Assembly: GCA_001770935.1 (NCBI GenBank)
Contig: MESI01000016.1
Coordinates: forward strand, 1-44,887
From: Burkholderiales bacterium RIFCSPLOWO2_12_FULL_61_40
GTDB taxonomy: Bacteria; Pseudomonadota; Gammaproteobacteria; Burkholderiales; Burkholderiaceae_C
DNA: 44,887 nucleotides
Reading direction: 5' to 3'
The position numbers and the translations under genes were made by a program. The notes below the pieces were generated by a model, which was not told the origin of the DNA, made no database searches, and saw only the letters and a list, made by a program, of their open reading frames with translations. This document shows positions 7,189 through 15,875 of the stretch, piece by piece. The stretch's first letter is position 1; every line of letters begins with the position of its first letter.

Positions 7189-8416
7189 CCGGCGTAGGCT
7201 GATTTCCGGCGCGCTTTTCGACGTCACTCTTGCGGCCAGCCCTTGTTGCGGGGGCTGGCCGTTTGCTTTGGGCTGCGGGCACCATCAGGCGCAGACTCAG
7301 TTCCCGGGAATATTTGGCCTGCGCAACATCGCGGCTTTGGACATCAAAGTCCTGGTTCAGCGCGGACTCCCAGGTATTGCGCATGACCGTGGCGTCTTGT
7401 TCGATCAGGCAATTGGCATGCAGTGCCTGAATGTGGCGCAGGTCGGCGGCGCATACCGGGGAGAGGGCAATGGCGTCCACCAAGGCCTTGAGCCACTCAC
7501 GCGCGGGCCGCCACTGTTGGGAAAATGGATCAAACAGCTTGGCATCCAGTCCATCGCGGCACGCCAGGAAGCGGCTCACGCGCTCCGCAGTGGGCGGCGG
7601 GGGGGCGGTGGGCAAGGCCAGCGTGCCCTTCAGTGCCAGTGCCGCGCAAGCACGGGTGAACGCCGCCAGGCCAACCGCCTTGTGCACGGACAGCGGGGTG
7701 TCAAACACCCGTACCTCGATGGTGCCGAACTCGGGCTTGGGCCGCACGTCCCAGTAGATGTCCTTGAGCGAATGGGCCAACTGGGTGGAAAAAATCTCGT
7801 CCGCCAGTTGCTCAAACGCGTGCCAGTTTTTAAGCCTGGGCATGGGCCCCCCATGGGGGTAGATCAAGGGCTCCAGGGGCCGCGAGGCGCAGAACCCGGT
7901 ATCGGACATCTGCAAAAAGGGGGACGCCGCCGACATGGCAATAAAAAGCGGCCCCAGGGCTTGCAGCACATTGCCCATGTGGATGGCACTGTCCGCGCTC
8001 GCAGCCCCGATATGCACATGCATGCCATAGGTGGAAAACCGTTTGGGCAGGAATCCAAAGCGCTGGGTGAGCTCTTGCGCGCGATCAGTGGGCGCCATGA
8101 TGCGCTCGTTCCAGAATTGGGTGAGCTGCGTGCCTCCCCCCCGAACCCAAAGCCCAATGGGTTGCGCGATGTCGCACAGCGTCTGGGTCAGCGCCATCGT
8201 CTGCGTGAGCATGGCATCCGCGTCCGTGTGCACGGAGGTGTTGATCTCCATGGTGGAAAGTGTCGCCTCCAGCGAAAAACGCGCAACGTCCACCCGCTCT
8301 TTCACAACCTCCCAGAACCCCATGCTGGCGGGCGACAGGGCGCCGGTGCTGGCGCTCACGAGTTGGAACTCAAGCTCCATTCCAAAGGTTAAAGCTTCCG
8401 ATTGACTGAATTGCAT
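7175..8416 (-). CDS. YbdK-type carboxylate-amine ligase (glutamate-cysteine ligase family 2)
   Basis: The 413-residue protein belongs to the GCS2/YbdK family of ATP-dependent carboxylate-amine ligases. Visible marks are the N-terminal FGMELEFQLV, TMEINTSVHTD, the metal/nucleotide part TYGMHVHIGA and PEFGTIEVRVFDTPLS. YbdK makes gamma-glutamylcysteine weakly in vitro; related enzymes join glutamate to other amines, so the substrate here is unknown. A dedicated gshA is present elsewhere in the window, so glutathione synthesis is unlikely to be its job. The ATG has AAGGAG 6 bases upstream and lies 2 bases after the stop of the amidotransferase-like gene, implying one transcript. The C-terminal tail (about 40 residues, basic) runs through the ohr terminator. 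Confidence 0.85.
   Translation of the reverse strand: MQFSQSEALTFGMELEFQLVSASTGALSPASMGFWEVVKERVDVARFSLEATLSTMEINTSVHTDADAMLTQTMALTQTLCDIAQPIGLWVRGGGTQLTQFWNERIMAPTDRAQELTQRFGFLPKRFSTYGMHVHIGAASADSAIHMGNVLQALGPLFIAMSAASPFLQMSDTGFCASRPLEPLIYPHGGPMPRLKNWHAFEQLADEIFSTQLAHSLKDIYWDVRPKPEFGTIEVRVFDTPLSVHKAVGLAAFTRACAALALKGTLALPTAPPPPTAERVSRFLACRDGLDAKLFDPFSQQWRPAREWLKALVDAIALSPVCAADLRHIQALHANCLIEQDATVMRNTWESALNQDFDVQSRDVAQAKYSRELSLRLMVPAAQSKRPAPATRAGRKSDVEKRAGNQPTPVRPG
7233..7268 (+). terminator. Intrinsic terminator for ohr
   Basis: CGGCCAGCCC (7233-7242) and GGGCTGGCCG (7252-7261) form a perfect 10-bp stem followed by TTTGCTTT. It lies downstream of ohr on the plus strand and inside the 3' coding end of the convergent ligase gene. 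Confidence 0.7.
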
Positions 8417-8418
8417 GG

Positions 8419-9246
8419 TTATCTCCTTGGGTTCGGCATGGTTTTTGCCATTTTTTGGGCGCGTGCAAACTCCAGAAAGTCTTGCAACAGAGGGGTGTCG
8501 TCAAAGATGACCGGATCGACAGTGTGGCGAAACTCGGGATGCCATTGCACGCCAGCGACATAGCCCGGCCCGTCTCTGCGGATGGCCTCGATGATGCCGT
8601 CCTCGGGGCAGCGCGCCTCGACCACAAAACCGGGCGCCAGGTCGCGTATGGCCTGGTGGTGGATGCTGTTGATGCGCGTGTGCCGCAGCGCCGGGTACAG
8701 CGACGCGAGGCGGGAGTTTGGCGTGATCTCCATCGGGTGGACATTGCGCTCGTACAAGTCGGTCTTGATATGCGCCAGCGCCTGGGGCTGCTGGGTCTGG
8801 ATGTCTTGCCACAGCGTGCCGCCAAAGGCGACATTGAGCATTTGCAGGCCCCGGCAAATGCCAAACACCGGCTTGCCAGCCCGCACAAAGGCGCGAATCA
8901 GCGCCATCTCATAGGCGTCGCGCACGGCATCCCCGGCCCAGGCGGGGTCCAGCGGGGATTGGCCATAGGTCTGGGGCGCCACGTCGTTGCCGCCTTGCAG
9001 CACCAAGGCGTCCAGCGCGTTGGCGTAATGCCCCAGGTGAAGCTCTTTGCGCTGCACAACGCTTTGTGCGTCGACGGCCGGAATCATCACCGGCAAGGCC
9101 CCGCCAGCAATCAGCCAGTGCGCCACGGACTGCTCCAGGTAATGCAAGGTCTTGGTCCAGACCCCCCCCAGATCCAGCACCGGCCCTGCGGGATGGTAGA
9201 TACGGGCAGACACACCAATGAGCAACGAAGGGTTTTGAAATGGCAT
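8419..9246 (-). CDS. Class I glutamine-amidotransferase-like gamma-glutamyl hydrolase (peptidase C26)
   Basis: The 275-residue protein resembles PuuD-type gamma-glutamyl-gamma-aminobutyrate hydrolases. The nucleophile is the Cys in FGICRGLQMLN, the catalytic His is in GVQWHPEF, and NSIHHQA and GGNDV are further family motifs. Such enzymes cleave gamma-glutamyl amides. The ATG at 9246 is chosen because the homologous core (IGVSARIY) starts close to it; a longer frame would begin inside the dispersed repeat at 9320. It is followed, 2 bases later, by the carboxylate-amine ligase, so a gamma-glutamyl bond maker and breaker share an operon. Confidence 0.87.
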   Translation of the reverse strand: MPFQNPSLLIGVSARIYHPAGPVLDLGGVWTKTLHYLEQSVAHWLIAGGALPVMIPAVDAQSVVQRKELHLGHYANALDALVLQGGNDVAPQTYGQSPLDPAWAGDAVRDAYEMALIRAFVRAGKPVFGICRGLQMLNVAFGGTLWQDIQTQQPQALAHIKTDLYERNVHPMEITPNSRLASLYPALRHTRINSIHHQAIRDLAPGFVVEARCPEDGIIEAIRRDGPGYVAGVQWHPEFRHTVDPVIFDDTPLLQDFLEFARAQKMAKTMPNPRR

Positions 9247-9319
9247 GCGGGCCACTATACGCCCGCCGCAAATACCCCCAAGCATTGGCACGTTTGCGGC
9301 TTGGATTGACCGGCGTTTT

Positions 9320-9371
9320 GCTCCTAAAATGAGAGCTTCCTGCGCACGAGCAATAAGGGCTAGAACCCTAT
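9320..9371 (+). repeat. Dispersed ~50-bp repeat, copy B
   Basis: It has AAATGAGAGCTTCCTGCGCA followed by AAGGGCTAGAACCC, a diverged copy of the common core. It fills most of the space between the divergent amidotransferase-like gene and the SDR gene, so it may carry or displace promoter elements. Confidence 0.65.
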
Positions 9372-9399
9372 TTCTCAACCAATTTTTCAGAAAGAAACC

Positions 9400-10206
9400 A
9401 TGCCCCTAGCGTCTCCCGCCCAGCCCCTTGCCCTGGTGACCGGTGCCTCGTCCGGTATTGGCCAGTCCCTGGCCGCGTGTTTTGCCGGTGCCGGCCACAA
9501 CCTGGTGCTGGTGGCCCGTAGCGTCGACAAGCTGCAGGCGCTGGCCACCGAGCTGCAGGCCCGCCATGGGGTGCGGGTGTGGGTGGAGCCCGCCGACCTG
9601 GCCCAGCCCGACGCCGCCGCCACGCTGTTTGCCACGCTCCAGCAAGAGCGCCTTGCGGTCGATGTGCTGGTCAACTGCGCTGGTGTGCTGGAGCAAAGCG
9701 CCTTTGCCACGATGACCCCGGCGCAGCACCGGCAGATCATCGACCTCAATATTTCTGGGCTGACCGCCATGCTGGCCCACTTTGTGGCGCCCATGGTGCA
9801 GCGGGGCCATGGGCGGGTGCTCAATGTGGCCTCCATTGCGGCTTTTCAGCCGGTGCCCACGCTGGCCACCTACGCCGCCAGCAAAGCCTATGTGCTGTCG
9901 CTGAGCGAATCGCTGGCCGAAGAGCTCAAGGGCAGCGGCGTCACCGTCACGGCGCTGTGCCCCGGCATCACCGCCACGCCCATGCTCACCAGCGCCAAGG
10001 ATGCCAACGCCAAAGTGTCGCAAATTCCCGGCTTTTTGATTGGCGCCGTGGACGACGTGGCCCGCCTGGGGTTTGAGGCCTGCATGAAGGGCGACGCCAT
10101 CTGCGTGCCCGGCGCCCTGAACCGCGCCGCCATGATCGCCTCGCGCGGCACGCCCAAGTGGCTGGTGCGCCACATCGGCGGGGTGCTGGGCCGCAAGGCG
10201 GTGTAG
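9400..10206 (+). CDS. Short-chain dehydrogenase/reductase (SDR)
   Basis: The 268-residue classical SDR has the NAD(P)-binding motif TGASSGIG (about residues 14-21), the NCAGV motif (about 90), a catalytic Ser in VASIAA and the YAASK catalytic Tyr/Lys (about 157-161), then PGITATPM. An Arg in VARS after the second strand suggests NADP(H). The substrate cannot be read from sequence. The next gene begins 8 bases after its stop, so the two are probably co-transcribed. Confidence 0.88.
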   Translation: MPLASPAQPLALVTGASSGIGQSLAACFAGAGHNLVLVARSVDKLQALATELQARHGVRVWVEPADLAQPDAAATLFATLQQERLAVDVLVNCAGVLEQSAFATMTPAQHRQIIDLNISGLTAMLAHFVAPMVQRGHGRVLNVASIAAFQPVPTLATYAASKAYVLSLSESLAEELKGSGVTVTALCPGITATPMLTSAKDANAKVSQIPGFLIGAVDDVARLGFEACMKGDAICVPGALNRAAMIASRGTPKWLVRHIGGVLGRKAV

Positions 10207-10214
10207 GCCGAACC

Positions 10215-11114
10215 ATGGCACGGCCAACCCTCAACCTGGTCGGCGCGGGACGCGTCGGGCAAACCCTGGCGCGGCTGTGGCAGCAACAAGGCACGTTCGC
10301 CATCCAGGATGTGCTGACCACCTCCCTAAGCAGTGCCCAGGCCGCCTGTGGCTTCATCGGCGGCGGAACGGCGGTGGACACGCTGCAGGCCCTGCGAGCG
10401 GCCGATGTCTGGATGCTGGCGGTGCCGGATGCGCAGCTGGCACACATGGCACAGTCCTTGGCACAGGCGATCGCACAACAGCGAACGCCCCAGTCCCGGC
10501 ACGGCGCCTGCGCCAGCGCACTGCGCACTGCGCCCCGCGCGGTGGTCCCCGTGGTTTTTCACTGCAGCGGCGCGTTGGACGCCGGGCAACTGGCGCCGCT
10601 GGCCGCCCTGGGCTGGCACACCGCCAGCGCCCACTGCATTTTGAGTTTTGCCCAGGCCGCAACGGCCGTGGCGCAGTTTGCCGGAACCCCCTGCGCGCTG
10701 GAAGGCGACGCGGGCGCCTGCAACACCCTGCGCCCGGCCTTCACCGCCATCGGCGCGCAATGCTTTGACCTGGCAAGCGAGCACAAGCTGCTCTACCACG
10801 CCGCCGCCGTGTTCGCCACCAACTTTTTACCCGTGCTGCAAACCGTGGCCGAGGAGGCCTGGCAGGCCACCGGTGTGCCCGCCCCGCTGATTCCCGGCTT
10901 GCGCGCCTCGCTGCTGGCCAAGGCCGTGGCCAACATCACCACCCTGGGGCCAGCCGCCGCCCTCACCGGCCCCGCCGCCCGTGGCGACACGGCGGCCATT
11001 GCCCGCCAGGCGCTGGCAGTCGGCGCCTGGGACGCGCAGGCGGGTGCGGCCTACGAGGCGCTGAGCGCGCTGGCTTTGCGCATCGCTGCGCACAGGACGA
11101 CACCGCCGGCCTGA
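10215..11114 (+). CDS. Rossmann-fold protein with DUF2520 domain
   Basis: The 299-residue protein has an N-terminal dinucleotide-binding motif (VGAGRVGQTLA, residues 9-19) and the HCSGALDAGQL strand (about 117-127). It continues with the alpha-helical DUF2520 domain containing HTASAHCILSF and the SEHKLLYHAAAVFATNF helix. The layout resembles F420-dependent or pyrroline-5-carboxylate-type reductases, but no substrate is known for the family. The ATG at 10215 is preferred since the Rossmann motif begins 6 residues later. It sits 8 bases after the SDR gene. Confidence 0.82.
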   Translation: MARPTLNLVGAGRVGQTLARLWQQQGTFAIQDVLTTSLSSAQAACGFIGGGTAVDTLQALRAADVWMLAVPDAQLAHMAQSLAQAIAQQRTPQSRHGACASALRTAPRAVVPVVFHCSGALDAGQLAPLAALGWHTASAHCILSFAQAATAVAQFAGTPCALEGDAGACNTLRPAFTAIGAQCFDLASEHKLLYHAAAVFATNFLPVLQTVAEEAWQATGVPAPLIPGLRASLLAKAVANITTLGPAAALTGPAARGDTAAIARQALAVGAWDAQAGAAYEALSALALRIAAHRTTPPA

Positions 11115-11171
11115 TGCGCGGCCCCGGCCCCTGCGGCAAGGGCCATGCCATAGGGGCTGATTCAGCAATAA

Positions 11172-11217
11172 CTTGCACATTTGCGCGCCAGCTTCGGGCG
11201 CGCTGCGTCGTTGCAAG
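11172..11217. terminator. Long stem-loop between convergent genes
   Basis: An inner perfect stem (GCGCGCC at 11183-11189 with GGCGCGC at 11197-11203) is enclosed by an outer stem (CTTGCA at 11172-11177 with TGCAAG at 11212-11217). It lies between the 3' ends of the DUF2520 and DUF4139 genes. There is no long T-run, so it may be a bidirectional terminator, an mRNA-stabilising hairpin or a palindromic repeat. Confidence 0.45.
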
Positions 11218-11220
11218 CCA

Positions 11221-12915
11221 TTATCGTGACTCCAGCAGCCGTGCTTCCTTGGGGTAGCTGATGGCGTAGGCAGCCGAAAAGCGCGCCTTGGCGCCAGCCT
11301 CCAGCCGGGTCCGCCACAGCGTGCTGCCGGGCTGCGCTTGCCATTCCAGGGTCTCGGGCTGGGGGGAAAACTTCGCTTCAATCTTGACCAACTCGTCGGT
11401 GGACACCGGCGCGGCCTCGATCAGCTGCAGCGCAATGGCGGTGCGGTGGCGATTCTCCACGGTGTAGCCACGCGCCACCGTGCGCTCGGCGCGCGCGCCA
11501 ACAAAACCGGTGCTGCCTTTCATGTCTTTTTGCGGCTCCACCTGCACCTGCACCTGTTCATCACGGCCAAACCACAGGCTCAGCGCGTATGCACCACCGG
11601 TGCGCAGGGTGTCGGTCCCCACATAGGCCCCGTCGCGGTACAACTGCAAGGGCCCGGCAGGCCACACCCCCTCGGGTTGGGGCATTTCCGCGACCAGCCA
11701 GGCGCTGGCGTCCATCTGCGGGACCGTGCGCACCAGCAGCTCCGCCTTCGCGTCATGGCGCCCCAGCGCCAGAGTCACACGCTGCCCGCTGGAGGGCACG
11801 GTGATGCGCTGCGGAACCAGGAATTCGGTGGCAAACGTGTGGTTGAACACCCCCGCGTCAAACGATTCGGGCTGTAGATCTGTGCCCTCTGGCGCCTGCA
11901 CCGCCAGTCGGCTGCGCGCCCCCATCGCCGCTGGCGCAGGGGCCGCAATAGGGGCCATAGGGGCAGACATCGCATAGCCCCCCATGGCCATAGTGGTTCC
12001 CATCTGCAACTGGGCAATACTGATGCGCCAGGGCCGGGGCTGTGGCCCCGTGGTGCCACGGCTGGGCCGGCCGGTGGACAAGCGCATTTGCACCCCATTC
12101 CAGTCCTCGCCGGTGGCCTGCGCCACCTGCGCTTGGCGCTCCAGGTGCAGAGCCTGGGTACTGGTATCAAGCAGCGCACGGTAGCTGGGGGACCAGCCGG
12201 GCCCATTGATTTGGTAGCTCAGGCGCACCTCAGCATCGCGCGTGGTATCAAGCGTGACATGCACATTCACCAGCCGAGCCCGCCCGGCCTGTGCGCGGGA
12301 ATTTTCGGCCAACAAGGGCTTGAGCAAACGGTCCAGGTCCTCCTGTTGGCGTTGGATCTGGTGCTGGCGCAGCAAGGACTCCTGCCCTGTGCGGCGCAGC
12401 GCATCGGCCATCGCGGCCAGGTTCTTGGGGTCAGGGGCGCTTTTGGCGGCCCCTTGCGCAGCATCGGGACTGGCCAAGCCCTTGAGGTAAGCCGTCACCA
12501 TGTCCAGGGCATCGTTTTCCGCCGCCAAGGCCGCTTTTTTATCCTCCAGCTCACGAATGCGCCCCTCCGATGCCATGCCCGCGCACAGCGCCGAGGCGCC
12601 GCGCTCCTCTGTCTGCACCGACAACTCTCCCACCCGCACCGCCGGGTCTGCGGCCACCGCCAGGCTTTGCACATCGAGACCAACGGGCAGGCAGGCGAAC
12701 ACCAGTTTTTTGGCGTCGGCCTGCACCTTGGCCACTCGCTCCACCGTCGCGCTGCCGGGGTACAGCGTGACCTGGTCAATCCGCGATTCGGCCGCTGCCG
12801 GAGTCTGGGCCCATGCGCTCGCCGTGGCGACCCCACCCCACACTACGGCCTGCGCCATCACGCGCAGTACACGCCCCACCCCAAGCTGAAAATCCCAACA
12901 GGCTTGACTGACCAT
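11221..12915 (-). CDS. Exported DUF4139 / mucoidy-inhibitor-A-like protein
   Basis: The 564-residue protein starts with a signal-peptide-like stretch (hydrophobic core VLRVMAQAVVWGGVATASAWA ending near residue 37). An N-terminal DUF4140-like part (DQVTLYPGSATVERVAKV), a coiled-coil-rich middle (about 115-200) and a C-terminal DUF4139 beta domain follow. In the C-terminal domain YQINGPGWSPSYRALLDT and AYVGTDTLRTGGAYALSLWFG are characteristic. The family includes MuiA of myxobacteria, but its molecular role is not known. The ATG at 12915 has GGAGG 5 bases upstream. It is likely periplasmic. Confidence 0.78.
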   Translation of the reverse strand: MVSQACWDFQLGVGRVLRVMAQAVVWGGVATASAWAQTPAAAESRIDQVTLYPGSATVERVAKVQADAKKLVFACLPVGLDVQSLAVAADPAVRVGELSVQTEERGASALCAGMASEGRIRELEDKKAALAAENDALDMVTAYLKGLASPDAAQGAAKSAPDPKNLAAMADALRRTGQESLLRQHQIQRQQEDLDRLLKPLLAENSRAQAGRARLVNVHVTLDTTRDAEVRLSYQINGPGWSPSYRALLDTSTQALHLERQAQVAQATGEDWNGVQMRLSTGRPSRGTTGPQPRPWRISIAQLQMGTTMAMGGYAMSAPMAPIAAPAPAAMGARSRLAVQAPEGTDLQPESFDAGVFNHTFATEFLVPQRITVPSSGQRVTLALGRHDAKAELLVRTVPQMDASAWLVAEMPQPEGVWPAGPLQLYRDGAYVGTDTLRTGGAYALSLWFGRDEQVQVQVEPQKDMKGSTGFVGARAERTVARGYTVENRHRTAIALQLIEAAPVSTDELVKIEAKFSPQPETLEWQAQPGSTLWRTRLEAGAKARFSAAYAISYPKEARLLESR

Positions 12916-12997
12916 GGTGCCTCCTTGTCCCTGGTGACAGGCAGGACATCCGCCCGTCTGCTGGCAAGTATCGCACCGCCCACCAGCCCACCAGGCG

Positions 12998-13327
12998 CTA
13001 CTTGCGCAACACAATGGTCAGCAGCGCGGATGCGTCTTCCACGGCCACCACACCGTGCTGAACACCGCCGGGCAGGTACAGCAACTGGCCCGCGCCCAAG
13101 CGGTGGCTGCCATCCTCGCAGGTCACGTCGATCTGCCCCTCGATGCACTGCAGCGTGATGGCGCCCGCCACCTGGTGGGGCGGCATGGACTTGCCTGCGT
13201 GCAGGACCAGACGGATGACTTCGAGTTCGTCGGTCTTGAACAGCGCCACCGTGCGCGCCGCCGCCAAGGCGGTGCCCAGGGGCGAAACATCGGTGGGTTG
13301 ACCTGAGAGGGTGTGCGCAATAGCCAT
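12998..13327 (-). CDS. Small cupin-domain protein
   Basis: The 109-residue single-domain cupin has the metal-binding pattern KSMPPHQV ... IEGQIDV and LLYLPGGVQHGV. Two of the usual His ligands (in PPHQV and VQHGV) are visible. The ATG at 13327 is preceded by GGAG at a good distance. Proteins of this kind bind a metal and often act as small sensors or isomerases; nothing points to a specific substrate. Confidence 0.8.
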   Translation of the reverse strand: MAIAHTLSGQPTDVSPLGTALAAARTVALFKTDELEVIRLVLHAGKSMPPHQVAGAITLQCIEGQIDVTCEDGSHRLGAGQLLYLPGGVQHGVVAVEDASALLTIVLRK

Positions 13328-13438
13328 AGGTGCTTCTCCTTTTCGCCCGGCGGGGCGCAATGCAAACGGGGATCGGTCCAAGTGCCGGAGTCAGAGAGTG
13401 CACATGCGCAGCGGAATTGTCAATTCCAGCGCCATAAA

Positions 13439-13492
13439 CGCTACCAAAACAATAGCTGCCTACGCATACTCCACGCGGGCTAGAGGCCTTTT
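13439..13492 (+). repeat. Dispersed ~50-bp repeat, copy C
   Basis: It has AATAGCTGCCTACGCA then GCGGGCTAGAGGCC and a T-run. Its GGCTAGAGGCC end overlaps the 3' end of the PAP2 gene, and the TAG read on the minus strand is that gene's stop codon. The T/A-run beside it encodes the Lys-Lys of the protein tail. Confidence 0.78.
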
Positions 13493-14280
13493 TTAGCCTT
13501 GATGTTTTGCCCCACAAAAACCAGCAGCGAAGCTGCCACCACCAGCGCCAGCAGGTACTGCAGCGGCTGGTTCTCGGCAAAGTCCAACGCTTCAAACAGC
13601 AGGTGGTAGGCCGCAAAGGCCAGCAGCACGGCCACCAGGCGCAGGCTCCAGTGGGTGGGCTGGCAGTGCGCAGGCCCCATGCGTGCCAGCAGCGTTTGGC
13701 CCAGCATGCCGGACAACATGCCCAAGCTGGCGCCCACCGCCACATCCCCCGGCCAGTGCGCGCCGACCGCGATGCGCGACAGCCCGGCGCCCGCCGCCAG
13801 CAGCCACAGCCACGCATGGCGCACCCTGCGCGCTTCGGGAATCGCAAAATACAGGCCGGACGCCACCGCAAAGGCCGTGAGCGTGTGGCCCGAGGGCATG
13901 GAGACGTTGTGCAGCGTTTCGCCCACGATGCGCATCTGGGCGTTGTCCACCCCGGCGGCGGGGCGCGGGCTCTCGATGAAAAACTTGCCGGTGCGTGCAA
14001 ACACAATCGCAAAGGGGGCGGCGCACAGCCAGGCCCACATCAGGCGCGGCGCCAGCACCAGCAGCGGCGCGGTCACGCCCAGCACGCCCCAGGCATTGCC
14101 CAGCAGCGACAGCCCGGTCCACACCGGCGCGGCCACCGGCGCACACAGGGTGTTGAGGTAGACGAACATCGTCGGCTCCCACCAGTGCAACCACAGCGGC
14201 GCTGTGAGGATGAACAGCAGCCCGGGCCACAGCCATGTAAGCGGCGCAAAAGCAGGGGAGGCGTCAGGCGAAGCAGGCAT
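13480..14280 (-). CDS. PAP2-family membrane phosphatase
   Basis: The 266-residue protein has about six membrane segments and the three PAP2 motifs: KFFIESPRP, SMPSGHT and SRIAVGAHWPGD. Such enzymes remove phosphate from undecaprenyl pyrophosphate, phosphatidic acid or lipid A. It lies 16 bases after a GT39 glycosyltransferase gene in the same direction, which suggests a joint role in lipid A or undecaprenyl-linked envelope modification. The last codons and the stop come from dispersed repeat copy C. The ATG at 14280 is chosen to lie just after the glycosyltransferase stop. Confidence 0.85.
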   Translation of the reverse strand: MPASPDASPAFAPLTWLWPGLLFILTAPLWLHWWEPTMFVYLNTLCAPVAAPVWTGLSLLGNAWGVLGVTAPLLVLAPRLMWAWLCAAPFAIVFARTGKFFIESPRPAAGVDNAQMRIVGETLHNVSMPSGHTLTAFAVASGLYFAIPEARRVRHAWLWLLAAGAGLSRIAVGAHWPGDVAVGASLGMLSGMLGQTLLARMGPAHCQPTHWSLRLVAVLLAFAAYHLLFEALDFAENQPLQYLLALVVAASLLVFVGQNIKAKKGL

Positions 14281-14296
14281 GCAATGGAGGGCGGAG

Positions 14297-15802
14297 TTAG
14301 GGCGAAGGCGGGAGTGTAAGCCGGGGCTGGGGGTCGCCCGCCCAGCCATGGCAGGCGTAAAACCGGAAAGTGGCCAGATCCGCCCCCCAGCGCTGCACCA
14401 CCTGGGTCTCTAGCCAATCACAACGGGTAAAGCCATGGGCTCCCAGCGGCACCGCATACGGCATGTGGGACCAGTCCACCAGCAAGGCACTGCCGCCCAC
14501 GGGGAGGTCACCCGCCCACAGGTCGAACTGGTCGAAGCGGTCTTCCAGCACCTGCACCGGCAGGGGCCGCGCGTACCAGCCCAGGCGGCTGGCCAGGGTC
14601 CAGTTCTGCACCGCCACGCGGTCCAGGTGCTGCTGCGCGGCCAGCTCCCGCGCACGTTGGCCCGCCTGCTCCCAGCCGTGCAAATCGGCGAAAGGGTTGG
14701 CGCCCACGGGCACATCGGCACGGGTGGTGGGCATGAAGGGCTGGCCGGCCGAGAGCATCAGGCCCAATAGCCCCACGCAGACCAGCGCCTGCAAGACCAC
14801 GCAGGCGCGGACCAGCCATTGCCGCCCCGCCCCCCCGGCACGGGCCAGGCCCAGGCCTGCAAACGGCGCCAGGGTCACCCAGGCCGGTGCCGTCCAGTGC
14901 GGCAGGCTGGAGCCGCCGCCCGACATGATCGCCAGCACCGCAAACGGAATGGCAAAGAAGCCCAACAGCAGGCGGCTCTGGCGCACGGGCGCATGCCGCC
15001 AGCCCACCCAGCCCCACAAGAGCAGCGGACCATAGACCAGCAGCTGCACCAGCAAAAACCGCAGCACATGGACCGCCTGCCAGGCGCTGCCTGCGCCGTG
15101 CTTGGCCTGGTAGCTAAAGGAGATCCACTGGTTCTGCACATTCCACACCGCCACCGGCGCCACCAGCAGCAACGCCAGGGCCGTGGTCAGCCACAGCCAG
15201 GGATTGCGCAGCAGCCGCCCTCCGTGCACGGCCAGCAGGCACAAGGCCACTGCGGCAGCGGCCAGGATGGCGGTGTACTTGCTCAAGCCCGCCAGCCCCA
15301 GCAACACCCCCAGCAGCAGCCAGGGCGCGGGGCGCTGCACGGCGTCAGGCTGCATCAGCACCAGGGTCTGCCCCATCAGCGCCACGCTGAAAAACATGAG
15401 CAAGGTGTCGGGCAACAAGCCAATGCCCAGCACATGCAACAGCGGCGCCAGCGCCAGCGCCCCCAGTGTCCACAGGCCGACCCGCTGCGCGTTGGCGGTG
15501 TCGCCAGCCAGGCGCAAAGTGAGGCGGTAGGCCAGCCAGGCGGTGGCCAGCCACAGCAGTCCGGGCAGCAGGCGCAGCACCGCTGTGGGCGCATGCAGCG
15601 CCACGCCCGGCCACTGCACCCAGCCCACCAGGGGCGGGTGGTCAAAATAGCTCAAGGCCGGGTGCAGCGCATACAGCAGGTAATGCGCTTCATCCACCGA
15701 CAGACCGATGGCCGCGCCCAGGGCTGCATGCAAAAAAAACACCAGCACCAGCAAGGTGCGGGCTGGGCGGGAGGCGGGAAACAGGGGAAGGTGTGGAGAC
15801 AA
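14297..15802 (-). CDS. GT39-type membrane glycosyltransferase (ArnT/PMT family)
   Basis: The protein is about 501 residues with roughly ten membrane segments. The first periplasmic loop carries the DEAHY acidic motif of the GT39/ArnT clan, followed by HPPLVGW. ArnT-like enzymes move sugars from undecaprenyl phosphate to lipid A or protein in the periplasm. The start is uncertain: the reading frame opens with TTG at 15802, there is no clear ribosome binding site, and no ATG occurs before the second helix. The PAP2 phosphatase gene follows 16 bases downstream. Confidence 0.8.
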   Translation of the reverse strand: MSPHLPLFPASRPARTLLVLVFFLHAALGAAIGLSVDEAHYLLYALHPALSYFDHPPLVGWVQWPGVALHAPTAVLRLLPGLLWLATAWLAYRLTLRLAGDTANAQRVGLWTLGALALAPLLHVLGIGLLPDTLLMFFSVALMGQTLVLMQPDAVQRPAPWLLLGVLLGLAGLSKYTAILAAAAVALCLLAVHGGRLLRNPWLWLTTALALLLVAPVAVWNVQNQWISFSYQAKHGAGSAWQAVHVLRFLLVQLLVYGPLLLWGWVGWRHAPVRQSRLLLGFFAIPFAVLAIMSGGGSSLPHWTAPAWVTLAPFAGLGLARAGGAGRQWLVRACVVLQALVCVGLLGLMLSAGQPFMPTTRADVPVGANPFADLHGWEQAGQRARELAAQQHLDRVAVQNWTLASRLGWYARPLPVQVLEDRFDQFDLWAGDLPVGGSALLVDWSHMPYAVPLGAHGFTRCDWLETQVVQRWGADLATFRFYACHGWAGDPQPRLTLPPSP

Positions 15803-15875
15803 AAGAAAGTCAGTGAAAATGCAGACCCCCGCAGTCTAAACTGCACGCCACTCCCAACCCTACGCAAGGAACACC

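Noticed and set aside
12088..13158. 356-codon plus-strand open frame
   Set aside because: It covers the complement of the DUF4139 gene and part of the cupin gene; composition is that of a shadow frame.
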